From Pseudocercospora fijiensis CIRAD86 (lineage: Eukaryota > Ascomycota > Dothideomycetes > Mycosphaerellales > Mycosphaerellaceae): DNA of 64,000 nucleotides. Positions 22,482-33,500 of the stretch are shown piece by piece. The stretch lies in contig NW_006921532.1 in NCBI RefSeq assembly GCF_000340215.1, positions 6,600,550-6,664,549 on the forward strand, written 5' to 3'. The position numbers and the translations under genes are program-made. The notes beneath the pieces were generated by a model. It was not told the origin of the DNA. It did not search any database and saw only the letters and a list, made by a program, of their open reading frames with translations. Positions within the stretch are counted from its first letter, which is position 1; every line of letters starts with the position of its first letter.

Positions 22482-24218
22482 TCAAATTCTCCGCCGGCCG
22501 TAGAGAGTGTCCTCTAGCCGAGTGAGATTTCTGTTCGAGGTTTTCTTCTCACCATGCCGGCGTACAAAGCTTGGCAATTGTATTGGAACGCTCTCCGCAG
22601 CAGGTAGAGATTTCTGCTTCTTTGGAGGTGGCGCTGCGTCGTCTTCTTCACGCTTGCGCTTCACCGCTTGAATGGCCGCTCTGGATCTTGGAGTTGTCTC
22701 TTGGCTTCCAACCTTCCGCTTCTGTGGAGATGGCGTGCGCTTTATGCCCGGCGCCTTGAACGTAGCACATGCCGGGACTTTGCGGTTTGCCAGAGAAACT
22801 TGCTCTTCCATTTCCTCACGCTTACGCTTCATCGCGTGCTGAGTCGAGACAGGTTTCGGGGTCGTCCCTACAGCGCTGTATTTGCTGATTAAACCTTCAG
22901 CCTTCTTGATGTCCGCAGCGATGCCCCATCTGACGAAGTCCAGAAGCGCATCGTGAGCTCTGCGTGGGAGTGGATGGTCGAGGTCCATGCGAATGTCCAC
23001 GCCGTCTGATTGCAGATACTTGGCACCAGCAATGGATCCGACGATACGAGCAGCTACCACTTCTTGAGGCCCAGTCATGCCCTTGAGGAGCCGAAAGATT
23101 TCACGAATTTCCAGCTTGATACGTTGCTCCGTCTTGGAATGTAGTACCACGGCTTCCTCTGTCTTTTGGAAGGCCTTCCCGGGGGACGACGAGTGTTGCG
23201 GCTGAGCCTGCTCACTTTCGCGATCGCCCTTGGAGAAGCTGCCTTCATTGCGCTCGCGCTTTCCTGGAGATTTAGACGCCACAGGCTTCTCAGTCTTGGT
23301 GAAGGCCTTTGGTGGAGTCGACGAGGCTTTTGCAAGGGCTGGCGCATTTTTGTGATCGGGCTTGGTCTGCGCAGGGATGCTTCCTTCATGCTCGGCCTTG
23401 CCTGGAGCACTGCGCACTGATGTAAGCACCTCAGCCTTCTCAGTCTCAGCGAAGGTCTTTTGTGGGTTTGCGTGAGCCTGATCAAGTTTGCGATCGGGCT
23501 TGCTCGGAGGGGAGACGCTGCCTTCCTGCACCTCAGCCTTCTCTGAAGCAGTCAGCACCCAGCTCGGCGCCGCAGTCTTCTTAATTATGGCGAGGCCCTT
23601 GCGCGGTGTTGAATTTGCACTTGTGGTGACAGGTGAGGTTTGATTCTTCTCTCCTGGTTCGGACTTAGTCTTCTTCGGGGCTACTGAGGTTGTCTGCACA
23701 GAACCTTTATCCTCAGAACCCTTGGAGATGGAGCCCTTAGATGTCGATTCAGTCCCTGAGTGTGACTTGCGAGCTGAATTTTGGATCGCGATGCCCGAGT
23801 CGCCGTCACTGTCCCGCTCTGACTTTGGCATTGCCAAGGCCTCACTCGGCGTGGAAGTTGGTCCTCCGCGCTTTGAGTCCGTCTCGATCACCTCCTGTTG
23901 AGTGTCAGAAGATCGACGAAGCGAGACTGGCTCGCCAAGAGTTTGTTGCTGGTGTTGCTTGGAAGCGGGAGGTGTCGAAGTGCAAGTGTCAGGTAGAGGT
24001 AGAGGTAGAGGTAGAGGAACAGACACAATTCCTTCTGCCATCGCCTTCTTCCACGCTTCCTCGAGGATTTTGAACCAGCGGCGCTCGTCCATCTCTCTGA
24101 TCGTCTTGAGTTTCTCAGGAGACTCTTTGAGCCAGTCCACTAGTTCCTCGACAGCTGCCTCACGGGAGCACCGCTCCGCCTCGGAAGTCTTTTGAGCGGA
24201 CATGGCAGTGGTAGCCAT
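22482..24218 (-). CDS. Lys/Ser/Pro-rich protein of unknown function with internal repeats
   Basis: An intronless 578-residue frame from the ATG at 24218. Residues about 20-60 form a predicted helical head (AAVEELVDWLKESPEKLKTI and FKILEEAWKKAMAEG). A PLPLPLPLP stretch encoded by a GGTAGA microsatellite follows. The middle is strongly charged and disordered and contains about three degenerate repeats of some 45-50 residues. They share the consensus KxFxxTEKxxV, then PGKxExxEGSxxxxxKPDxK. A short folded-looking helical segment near residues 375-455 (IKLEIREIFRLLKGM and RRAHDALLDFVRWGIAADI) precedes a basic tail with PPKKQKSLP, a likely nuclear signal. No family is recognised; it may be lineage-specific and nuclear. 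Confidence 0.68.
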   Translation of the reverse strand: MATTAMSAQKTSEAERCSREAAVEELVDWLKESPEKLKTIREMDERRWFKILEEAWKKAMAEGIVSVPLPLPLPLPDTCTSTPPASKQHQQQTLGEPVSLRRSSDTQQEVIETDSKRGGPTSTPSEALAMPKSERDSDGDSGIAIQNSARKSHSGTESTSKGSISKGSEDKGSVQTTSVAPKKTKSEPGEKNQTSPVTTSANSTPRKGLAIIKKTAAPSWVLTASEKAEVQEGSVSPPSKPDRKLDQAHANPQKTFAETEKAEVLTSVRSAPGKAEHEGSIPAQTKPDHKNAPALAKASSTPPKAFTKTEKPVASKSPGKRERNEGSFSKGDRESEQAQPQHSSSPGKAFQKTEEAVVLHSKTEQRIKLEIREIFRLLKGMTGPQEVVAARIVGSIAGAKYLQSDGVDIRMDLDHPLPRRAHDALLDFVRWGIAADIKKAEGLISKYSAVGTTPKPVSTQHAMKRKREEMEEQVSLANRKVPACATFKAPGIKRTPSPQKRKVGSQETTPRSRAAIQAVKRKREEDDAAPPPKKQKSLPAAESVPIQLPSFVRRHGEKKTSNRNLTRLEDTLYGRRRI

Positions 24219-25116
24219 CTTGATGTCGATGGTGTTCGACCAGTGGTCTTAAACCTCTTGTTTCAGCCAATGAAGCTGGTGGGAGGCTGCAGATGTGACT
24301 TTCTGACCGCCTGTGATTTTTTCTCTTGAATGCAGAGGTGATGTTCTTGGATGCAGACAGAGTTGATCTGGCTTAAAGCCGATAGTGTGTAGCAAGTGTG
24401 AAAGTCTTGCTGGCTAGCTTGCTTGTTTGATGCAGTTGAGTGGAGTGTTATGTGTGTGATGGGAGCAGAAGTGTGCGTTTTGAGACGCAGACTGCTGTAG
24501 AGAAAGGAAGGAGAGATTTTCGAGGCTGGAAATGATTTTGCACCCAGCAGGCGCTTGGCGGTATAACCTTTGAGCACACACTTGACCAACCGTAGACGAT
24601 GGAATCAGCAATGACATTTGACGACCGAGTGCGTGCCATCGGCCGGGGTAGCTTGATTCTTGACCGCTGGTATTGGCCCAAGACGAGAATGGAGGATGGT
24701 CTACTTATGGCCATGAGTTGGACGTGAGACGGAGATCCATGGTACGTTCATAACTACAGTATACAGTTGCCAGGGAAGCTCATCGAAGCCTTGGTTGCAC
24801 GCGGGCTCGACTTGCTAGATATCTGACGTTAGCGTAGCCTTGCACGTCGGGGAAAGTGGAGCTTTCCGTACATCTCGACAAGTGGATTGGCGGGGCTCGA
24901 ACAAGTTTTGAGGCTAGTAGCAAGGTGCGAAGCTTTTCGTAACTTCATAAGGCAGTGGGGAGAGCGCGCGTAGACCCGAGAGGTACCCCAAAGTGAAATG
25001 CGTATAGCTGTTCTCATGGCAGTGCCTCGGGCATTTGTTTTGTAAACAGGTCTATCCCTCCTGGCTCGCTATGCTACGCTAAAGGGCAGCATAATTGAAA
25101 CTTTCATTGCACGTGC
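24219..25116. other. Intergenic region
   Basis: About 900 bp between the start of the Lys/Ser-rich gene and the 3' end of YIP1, both on the minus strand. It should hold a promoter on the left and the YIP1 3' UTR on the right. No other feature could be supported. Confidence 0.45.
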
Positions 25117-26186
25117 TTAGGTCGTTGAGGCTTTCGTCATCTGGTCGATGCGCCCAGTACCCCGACTTGAGAAAACGGCCATGATGCCGAATCCAACGTA
25201 AAAGAGTGCCAGAGGGTAGGCGACCAGGCCTCTCATGTTGGTCATGCGCCCCACAACGCAGAACATGGCCGAGCTTGAGTAAGTGCACCACGCGATGGCC
25301 AGGCTGACGAGACAGTAACCGATGAAGGTGTCCAACGGCAAGGCTACGCCAAGCAAGCTTGCGAAGACCAAGGGAAGCAAACAGTATCCGAGGACAGAGC
25401 TCGAGCGGCCAAGTGTGAGGGTCGATGAGAAGTGGGCGCTACCATGATAGCTCGGTTGATGGTTCTGGGCAGCTTGGACGTCATCTTGCGACAAGGGAGG
25501 CGACATCATGCTGAACACAAAGTGTAGCGCGATGGCGCCAAGAGCAGCCAGCCCGCATACGTAGCCGAACCACAGCTTTCCAGACTATGCATTCGATCAG
25601 ACACGTGCGCCAGAAGGCTACAAGGGGTGCACTCACGAGTAATAGAAATGTGCCGAAGAGCGCACAAAAGAGAAATGGTCCTGCCAAGTCTGCATCGTCC
25701 ATGATGTGTTGGTCTATTCGCGCCATGGGATTGAGCACGGTGAGTGTCTACGGCTCTCGTTAGCTGACTCCATACCTCATTATTCCCTCGACCGCAATGT
25801 CCCGATGTGACAAAGCCTATCCCACGAACCTTGCTTTGTATGTGGTGGAAATTGACACCGAGCTCCTCTAGCAGAGGAGGCTCGCCATCATATCCTTCTG
25901 TGCCAAGCGCGGCACGCCAGCCTGTTCTTAAGCCTCCTTGTCCTGTGCCCATCTGCCCGCTTGCTCCTGGTGGTCCCGCAAAGGCTCCAAAGCCATAGTT
26001 CGCTGAGCCTCCACCATAAGCATTTGAGGCTCCGTAAGCTTGTCCGGTATTGGGTGCGCCGAATGCTTGGAACGGTGTGGATTGCCCTGATACGGGCTGA
26101 TTTGAGTATGTGGACTGGTAGAAGTTGAGATTGTTCTGAGCATTATATTGGTTGTTGGGCGGCGATTGGTATCCGTAGTTGGCCAT
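25117..26186 (-). CDS. YIP1: Yip1-family Golgi membrane protein
   Basis: Three exons (25830-26186, 25637-25747, 25117-25584) encode 311 residues. Intron 1 is 82 nt (AAG/GTTCGT donor, CCGTAG acceptor). Intron 2 is 52 nt (GTGAGT donor, GCATAG acceptor). All phases agree. The N-terminus is a Gln/Asn/Tyr/Gly-rich cytosolic tail. It is followed by the family signature GYDGEPPLLEELGVNFHHI, the TLTVLNPMARID segment and DDADLAGPFLFCALFGTFLLL. Five hydrophobic segments then make up the Yip1 domain, including LGYCLLPLVFASLLGV and VAYPLALFYVGFGIMAVF. Yip1 works with Yif1 and Rab-type GTPases in COPII vesicle formation and ER-Golgi transport. Similarity to yeast Yip1 is evident along its length. The first donor is weak but is the only one that restores the signature. 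Confidence 0.92.
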
Positions 26187-27249
26187 GGTGGCCCGTTTCG
26201 GATGCGTTCGTGGTATGCGAAGGGAAATCGGGGTCGGCGACGTCTCGTTACTGGCTCATAGATCTGGTTCTCGCTGGATGCACTCGACAGGCAGAGAGAG
26301 GAGCTTTAGACTGCTGCCTCCAAATCGCACGTTGTCGTCCTCAGGATCGGGGTCCTCGGGCGCGGCGCTCTCCCCGACTGCAGGGGCGGAACTTTAGATG
26401 CCAATCAAGTTTTGACGGCGAGTACGGTAAATAATGATTAGCCTACCTGGAACTCTCACTTATCAACACCTCAACTGTTCATACAGCGAGAGTGCTTACA
26501 AGTAAAGCCAGTCTCGCCTCACGAACTGGCATTGAAATGGCCGTCTCTGGACTCCAACATGGCCACCTGTGCCAGCCGCTCAATGCGAGGCCACCAGGCG
26601 CCCTCCATTACCCGTGAAAGAGCCTCACGTTACTATAGCAGGCCGGGCTCTGAAGATCTCCGTCCAGCACGATTCTACATCCTGCAGTTCAGTCAGAGCG
26701 GCACTACCTATCTTTCCACGATCTCGGGCGGCCCTCACAGTGATCCTGGCCAGAGGCTATCTCACTCCAACTTCAAGGCCATTCTGTCATGCTCACTATG
26801 CTGTGTTTCAAGTCCTAAGACTTGTCCGAGCCTGGTCTGCTCTCTTCTCGACATACAAGCTGCCGCTCCTCAATTGGAAACAGGACCGCGACGACCATAG
26901 CGTGCAGCACCAGGCGACATGTGGCGCGGAGCTGAAAGCTAGCTTGGCGGATTGTCGCCCATCGCGGCGCCCATTTCACCTTAGCGGCTTTCGCCAAGGC
27001 TGGCTGCCTTATCAACTCTCTGCATCCGCGCCTATTCTGGGCCCGTTCTCATGATTCTCTCTACAAACAAAGTTCAATGGATCACAGTATGGCAGATCGG
27101 TGCATCGCTCTCAGGATCTCTAGCGCCATCAGGCGAGCTCTCTCGGCTGTTCTTCTATACCGCTCATCCGCCGCCCGTCATGTTCTTGCTTCCCACCATA
27201 CACTCCTCCGCCTTGTGTCCACCTGTGAAGAGCCACGAAAGCGGGCTTC
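26187..27249. other. Divergent promoter region
   Basis: About 1.06 kb between the head-to-head YIP1 and membrane-glycoprotein genes. It contains open frames on the plus strand (about 26530-27050) but they lack protein-like features. No RNA gene or repeat found. Confidence 0.45.
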
Positions 27250-29819
27250 ATGGCGGTCCGACCAGACCATGAGATCAATGCTACAACGACATCAGACACG
27301 AAGCCGGCCTTCGTGACCCACGCTCACCCAGCTTCAGCGCGCAACACATCCCCTGATGCTTCTCAAAACGAGGCAAGACCTGTCGACTACTTGCACACGG
27401 AATCACAGGTCCAGCAACGCTCTCGATATTCTCGCTGCTGCTACCCCTTCAAGACATTGCTCTTCCAGGTGTTCGCACTGCTTTGGCTAGTACCCATAAT
27501 ACTCCTATTGGTACTGAACGCGGAGCAGAAGATTATCGGTGCGAGCGCAAACTGCATACATGTTGAAGGCGGCTGTCTTCCTGATGTCTATTCGTCCTGG
27601 AGCGCAGTTGACGCACTTGTCAGAGCTGCGTCTCTTGACAAACGCACCCACGATCTTCTAGGAGGTCTTCAATTGGTCGCCAAGGCATTGGAGATATGGT
27701 TCGCGTTCATCGCATCATGGCTGGTGTATATGTTCACAATGTTTCTGGCATCCAGCGGACGAGGACTACCCATTGAACATCTCTACAAACCGACAGAGTA
27801 TGCTGATCCAGTCAGCGGTTTCAAAAGTCTTTTCGGCATCTTTGGAGGACTAATTGCTTCATTTCGCCAAGCCAAGGCAAAACACGCCCAAGGCCAACAT
27901 CACCAGGGAAATTTTCGCCTGTTTCTCTTCATCCTGGCTACCGTCGTGCTATGTGTAAGTATTAAGCAATGACGTCTGGCTTATCTCGACATGTGCTTAC
28001 TGGCCTTAAAGGGCATTATGAATCTCATGGGTCCTGCTGTTGCCATATTGCTGATTCCGACGCTACAGTGGATCGATGTTGACCCTGTCCTCGATTCAAC
28101 ATTCATCGCCATGAATGCGAACACAACTCCGACCACGAGCGATTCTTGGCTGCTCGGAGACTCTGGATGCACCCAGGACAACTTCGTCGCCAACGACTAT
28201 GGATGTGCTGAAACCTGGTCGTTGAGTCTCGATGGCTGGGCAAGCGGATATATGGCGACAGAGGCTGCTGATAGCGCAGTATCGGTTCAAGGCGAGCTGA
28301 TGTTGACGTACAATCGCACGCGCTTCCCCACCGGATATGCTAATGATGCCGCTCTCACCAATCCGACCTATGAACTTGTGACATTCATTCCAAACCGTCA
28401 TGTCCTCGATGATCTGTGGGAGGACATGCGGATTGTGCGGTCTATTTCCCAGGGCAACGATACCATGGCTGCCGAGGAGGCTTCCTACGTCAAATATAAC
28501 AAGACTGTGCAGACATACTTACAACGGCACGGCCCAATCGTGGGAGCCATCTCCAATGTGTGGTATAACTACGATGATCAACTCAACACAACGATCCATG
28601 TTGGACCGCAGAAGCAGGTCAGATGCTATGCATCTTACAACAGCGACAACGCGCCGCTAAATTGGAGGGGTGATAACTTCGGGTCTTACAACGCTGGCAA
28701 TTGGACTCGCTGTATCCCGATTGGAGCAGGATGGGACGACGGCTACCAGACGACGAACTTCAGCATCCGCGGTAATTACGACATAGTCTCCAATCGTACA
28801 CAGCCTGACATCGCATTCACTGTGCACTCAACGTCAAAGGCAGCTTTTCTGCCCAACGGTACAGTCCCTGCAAGCCTTGAGGGAAAGTTCGCACAGAGCT
28901 GTCTCACCACCTCCAACTCGTCTGCTGGATGCGACTGGGAAGCTCTCTTCTCATCGCCTACAGACGGCAACATCTTCTATCGCTCGCAGAACGTCACTAC
29001 TTGGGAGCTGGTGTCGGACTCGGATGGCAAACCGGGCAGAATAGGAATTGCTATCGACTTCGTTGCAATGCAAACGTTTGCCAACTACACCTTAGATCCG
29101 TCTAGCTACAGTAATCCCAATTACCTCACGGATTATCAATTGAGGTGCGTCAATGTGGCCTACGATCAACAGAAGCAAGACTGACCGTTCCTAGCGATTC
29201 TCAAACAACAATTGATAACATGACAGCACTTCGAGTTGACCCAGCTTGGACACTTGCGGCTTGGTCGGTCGCGGCTGGCGGAGAGGTTGAGGGCAACCGC
29301 TCTGCGGGCACTCTTCTGCAAAGCTCCTTCGACCACCTATTCCTGAATTACAACACGACAGACGACCCACTAACTCTCGAACAATACCGCTTAACAGGAG
29401 GAGGTCTCATGAGCATCTTGCAAATGCTGAGTCTGATGGACTACACCACCGTTCCAGCAGGCGAGACCCAAGGCGTGGACCCAAACCTTCTCATGTCCAG
29501 AGCCGGGCGCATCCAAGTCTACACTTTCGGCCTGTTCGGGCGCACAGCGAAGTTGGGTTTTGCAATCGCTATTATTGGTTGTGTCATTGTCTTCATCGAA
29601 GTCTGCGTTGGGTTGCTTTATGGTCTCTGGCTCGGACGAGGCTTTCGATCACCACTGGAGTTGCTCCTCGCCGCTTTGCAGCATCCTTACAGTGGAGAGA
29701 TGGATGGCTTTGATGAGAAGGATAGGAAGAAGCAGCTTTCTCGTTTGCCGGTGACGCTTAGTGAGGTGAAGCATGGCGCTGGACCGATCAGGTTTGAGAA
29801 TGTAAGGTATCGTGGCTGA
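27250..29819 (+). CDS. Large fungal multi-pass membrane glycoprotein of unknown function
   Basis: Three exons (27250-27954, 28012-29144, 29195-29819) encode 820 residues. The introns are 57 nt (GTAAGT, TTAAAG) and 50 nt (GTGCGT, branch GACTGAC, TCCTAG). After a short polar N-terminus come hydrophobic segments near residues 70-95 (LLFQVFALLWLVPIILLLVL), 155-175 (IWFAFIASWLVYMFTMFL) and 225-255 spanning the first exon junction. A long extracytoplasmic domain with many N-x-S/T sites (NRT, NDT, NKT, NTT, NWT, NFS, NVT, NYT) and paired Cys follows. A final membrane helix lies near residues 735-760 (LGFAIAIIGCVIVFIEVCVGLL), with a cytosolic tail. The architecture recurs in uncharacterised fungal plasma-membrane proteins; no enzymatic motif is visible. 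Confidence 0.82.
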
Positions 29820-30058
29820 GGCAGAATAATTGAGCAATGCAGTGGAGTCGGACGACTCGATTTTCAGAACTGAACTGAATTACTTTGAATTGATTCAGGC
29901 TTTATTGGAAATTTGGTCGATGAATGCCACGTGCGGCCCATGCTCTCCCTCCCTGAACGAACCTAAACCTTGCGATCTTCTTCACCTCACTTCCAGTCTA
30001 TCTCAGGCCTCCCGCGTCCTTGTTTGACTGACGCTTCCCGACCACGCGCATGTCTGGA
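29820..30058. other. Intergenic region
   Basis: 3' flank of the membrane glycoprotein gene, facing the BTB fragment. Nothing else recognised. Confidence 0.4.
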
Positions 30059-30283
30059 TCAAGCAGCCCAGGCTCTCAGGCTCAACATCTCTTGGCAACG
30101 CGTATCGCAGAATCTACAGTAGAGGAATCCACCTGTTCTCTTGTGCTGCGAAAGACGATTGGATTCTTCGGAGAGGCGTTTGGATGAGACACGGAAGTGG
30201 TGCTTCGCGGCGCCGGTGATGATGATGATGAGCACGGTATCGCCATCAGATGCGAAGATCTCGCGAAGTTTATCGTCGGCCAT
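30059..30283 (-). pseudogene. Truncated BTB-domain gene fragment
   Basis: A 74-residue frame from an ATG at 30283 begins like the BTB genes next to it. An acidic start is followed by SDGDTVLIIIITG and then HHFRVSSKRLSEES, the position where the neighbours read GAKFKVSSARLCESS. It then diverges into Cys/Arg-rich sequence and stops, without the remaining BTB helices. It is therefore probably a decayed or partly deleted paralogue of the two BTB genes just downstream, although a very short real protein cannot be excluded. Confidence 0.5.
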
Positions 30284-30567
30284 GGCGGTATGGGATGGGA
30301 TTCAATGAGTTGTGGGTCAGGGCAGGGACTTTGGGCGGCGCTAGGGAGTAGAGAAGTGAGGGTTGAGGGAATTTACGGTACGCAAAGATCAGGTTGGGGC
30401 ATTATATAACGCGAAGATGATATGAGTTGTTCGCGGCGATTTTTCATGGCCTCGATCTTCGCCGCTTTAATATCTTAACTTCACACTTCTCCTGGCATTC
30501 CATTCTACATTCTGCAGACAACCCCATCCAAAGCCATTTCTAGTGTTGCTCTACAGCAGGCTTCAAG

Positions 30568-31585
30568 TCAATCGAAATGCGCAGGATCATGACACTTCGC
30601 CGAAGTTTCGAATGCAAACGCCTGCACGCAAGTGAGACACAGACCGTTCGAGAGCCTCTCGGCCTGTGTAGCCAACGCCCTGAAATCCGCCGTGGGAATG
30701 ATTCCAGGTTTCCGATGCTCCTCGCAACCACTCGTGTAGCTGTACTCGCTCAAAATCCTAGTCCTATCGATAACGGCTTGAAGGCACATGGCATTGTCGC
30801 CGGTAAGAGGTGGTGGCCAGGTTTCGGTCCCGAAGTGTCTATGCGCGTGCTCGTAAAGAGGTTCGTGGTCGACGTCGGGAGGCGCGCCGCATTCTCCACA
30901 CCAGAGGTCGAAGAATATACCCAGACTGTATGTAGCCTCATGGTGAGCCATTTGGCGAGTCCTCTCCAACTGCGCTGCAGAAAAAAGTTTAGCAGCATCC
31001 CCTCCAATTGACAAAGAGCTCTCTGCACTTACCCAACACCTGAGCCGGGACATTTCTCCCACATCGCGTTTCGGCAAGCGAGGCTATATCTCCAGTACAC
31101 AGCCTCATCAACTGCCTCGTACCCTGAAAAAACGCATGCTTATGATCAAGTAGAAATGCTGCCGCGACCATATCTCCAACAACTATCAACGAAGCCTCTG
31201 CGCCATAACATCGAAACCAATCGGATAGGATCGCATGCGTTTGATACCGGAGGTGGTCGACGAGGTCGTATCTCTTGAGGGAAATCGCGAAGTCGAGAAT
31301 CAGGGCAGTGGGCCAGACTTTGACTTGGTGGGAGAGGGGACGCAAATGGAGCATTTTGAGAATCTCGCGCATCGCGTCCGGGTTGTCGTCGGGGAAGTCG
31401 AGCTCTCCAGTGGCACGGGGTTGTAGGGGTAGATAGTGGTTTACCAGATCTCTCATGGAGATGGAGCTTTCGCAGAGGCGAGCCGATGAGACTTTGAATT
31501 TCGCTCCGTTTTCGCCGCCGGCTTTGAGAGTGAAATCGCCATTGGGTGCGATTACTTCGGTGTTGGAGGGGTGCGGTGTTGACAT
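30568..31585 (-). CDS. BTB/POZ-domain protein
   Basis: Two exons (31033-31585 and 30568-30974) give 319 residues. The 58-nt intron has a GTAAGT donor, a GCTAAAC branch point and a TTCTGCAG acceptor, and phases agree. The N-terminal 120 residues match a fungal BTB/POZ fold: GDFTLKAGGENGAKFKVSS, then SISMRDLVNHYLP, LDFPDDNPDAMREILKMLHL and a helix beginning LILDFAISLKRYDL. A helical C-terminal half contains two CxxC-like pairs (LWCGEC near 215 and LCLTC near 305). BTB domains dimerise and often link substrates to CUL3 ligases, but the many fungal BTB paralogues are mostly uncharacterised. A paralogue lies immediately beside it in the same orientation. Confidence 0.82.
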
Positions 31586-31939
31586 CTTTGAAGCGAAGGA
31601 GTTCTGTGCCGTAGTGAGGTCTCTGATGGTCTAGTTAAATAAATTGAGCTTTATCGATGATAGCAAATAAGTGAAGCTTGAAGAAGGGGCGCGCAGCTCC
31701 GGTTTTCATTTTCTCACCAAAGATCTATATTATGACCTTTGTATCCGTCTCCCTTGGCTCTTCCGATTGCTATCAGATGATATGCTTTTACGGCGGCCGC
31801 CTTTGAGTCATGTTGGTCCAGTGGTAAGCATACCATGTCACATCGGTAGCAATTTCCTTCCCTCGATGGACTCTTCGCTCGAGAAAACCAACTGATGAGG
31901 TGCGCTGAGGGGGAGATACCGATATCAACCAGCACACGT
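31586..31939. other. Intergenic region between BTB paralogues
   Basis: About 350 bp containing the promoter of the preceding BTB gene and the 3' UTR of the next. Nothing else seen. Confidence 0.4.
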
Positions 31940-32951
31940 CTAGCCGGTTGTCATCATCTCAGCGACGTGACCGGTGATTGAACAGTTGTCGAGCGGGTTC
32001 TGAGCTTCATGGGAGCGCAAGCAGTGAAGACAAAGACCACAACAGATGCTTTCGACTTCGTCAATGTACTCCGTGACCTCGTCATGATCAATCGCGCAAG
32101 CATGACAGAGTAACGGAAGCTCTCCGATGTACTTCGGGAGCTCCTTGATGATACTGCTGGGACCTAGCCTCTCTCCAGGCTGATAACAGTCCATAAAGTC
32201 TTGTAGCCTTGCCTGGCTAATGGTTTCGGAATTGTGATTGCAGGATCCTATCAAGATTGTAGACAGGTCTCGCCTCATTTGTTCTTGCACAGCGAAGTAC
32301 CGATGTTGTAGTGCATCTGCGATATGTCAGCTTTTGCGAAAAGAAGGCGATATGAATTCTGAAGCGGGTAGACTTGCAGTAGACTTTGGCCGGCAATGCG
32401 CTTTCTTGAAGTGAAGGTAGAGTAGAATGCTCGCGTAGGATCTGCTTGGTCGCGGCGCGAAAAGGTCGAGGAAGTTGGAGCAACCAGGCTGCGCTTGCGA
32501 CGCGACAGATGTCAATGCTCCCATATTGAAATCGATCCAGAAAGTCCCAGATCAGTCCGTTGATCTGGAGGCGGAGCACGTCGACACAATCATATTTGTC
32601 GATGAGTCCTGCCAGTGCGAAAAGCTTCCGCGAGCATTGATCACGTGCAATTTCTCGTGCCGACGCTTTGTTGCCTGGATTCGAAAATTCCGCGACAGAT
32701 TGAGCATGAAGCAGCATACACATATTCGTCATTGCTGCGGCATCGTCCTCGGGCAGATCAACGACCTGAGGTGTCTCGGCGCTGCGTTGGACTTGGCCTT
32801 CCTTGAAATGCGGTCCGAGAAGCGCAGCGAAGACTTTCGACAAACTAGTCAGGACAGTGGATGACACGAGGAGCTTCGCTTTCGAACCGCCGACCTCGAG
32901 GATTAGGTCGCCCAATTGTGCGATCTTCTTGACTTCGTCCATGTTGGCCAT
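31940..32951 (-). CDS. BTB/POZ-domain protein with a GC-AG intron
   Basis: Two exons (32378-32951 and 31940-32316) give 316 residues, almost the same size and exon plan as the neighbouring BTB gene. The 61-nt intron starts with GCAAGT instead of GT and ends CGCAG. Candidate GT donors close by would put the second exon out of frame, whereas the GC donor keeps it in frame. The BTB region runs through GDLILEVGGSKAKLLVSS, FAALLGPHFKEG, VDLPEDDAAAMTNMCMLLH and a FALAGLIDKYDCVDVLRLQI helix. The C-terminal half has Cys pairs (LLCHAC and ICCGLCLHC) at positions like those of its paralogue, suggesting a conserved small metal site or disulfides. Function unknown. Confidence 0.8.
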
Positions 32952-33500
32952 ATCGCATGAGTGTGTTGTGTGGTGTTGTTGAGATAGCAGCGCGAAAGAC
33001 GCAGGTGATGCTTGAGCTCGGAAGAAAAAGTGAGCTTTGATGCGAAGTGAAGCGAAGTGATCACGTCACTTTCACATGCTGCAAAGCCAAAAGGAAGAGA
33101 CCGCTGCATATTCTGGTCGGTTGTCACGTCTAAGGAGTTGGAATATTCCGGACTCAAGCACCTTCTTTCGAGGATATATGCGGGATCGTGGAAGAGCAGC
33201 CCGAAAGGTATTTTCATCCACAGTGTTGGCCAGTATCAGTAGGCGTTCCAAGGCTGCTGTGGTACTCGTGGAAAGCGACATGTGCAAGCGCGGATGGAGC
33301 AAGTGACGAGCAGTAGTTGGACAAAGACGGCTCAGAGTTATCGATCGAACTGGCCGCCAACTCGGGCCGGAGTGTGGCAAGTGATCGGACCTTGACTGAA
33401 AACCTCGCATTTGTCCAGGCCGCAAAGAAGCAAAAAAAAGCTCGCACTTCAGGTCGACCTTCCCGACCGATATGGCTACCTGCCTGCATTCTGTCCTTGT
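32952..33500. other. Intergenic region
   Basis: About 550 bp between the BTB gene start and the 3' end of the interrupted gene, both on the minus strand. Host-type composition with no RIP; no gene seen. Confidence 0.45.

Noticed and set aside
26532..27054. Plus-strand open frames of 120-160 codons between YIP1 and the membrane glycoprotein gene
   Set aside because: Overlapping frames with Arg/Ser/Pro-rich random composition and no motif; more likely promoter or leader DNA.
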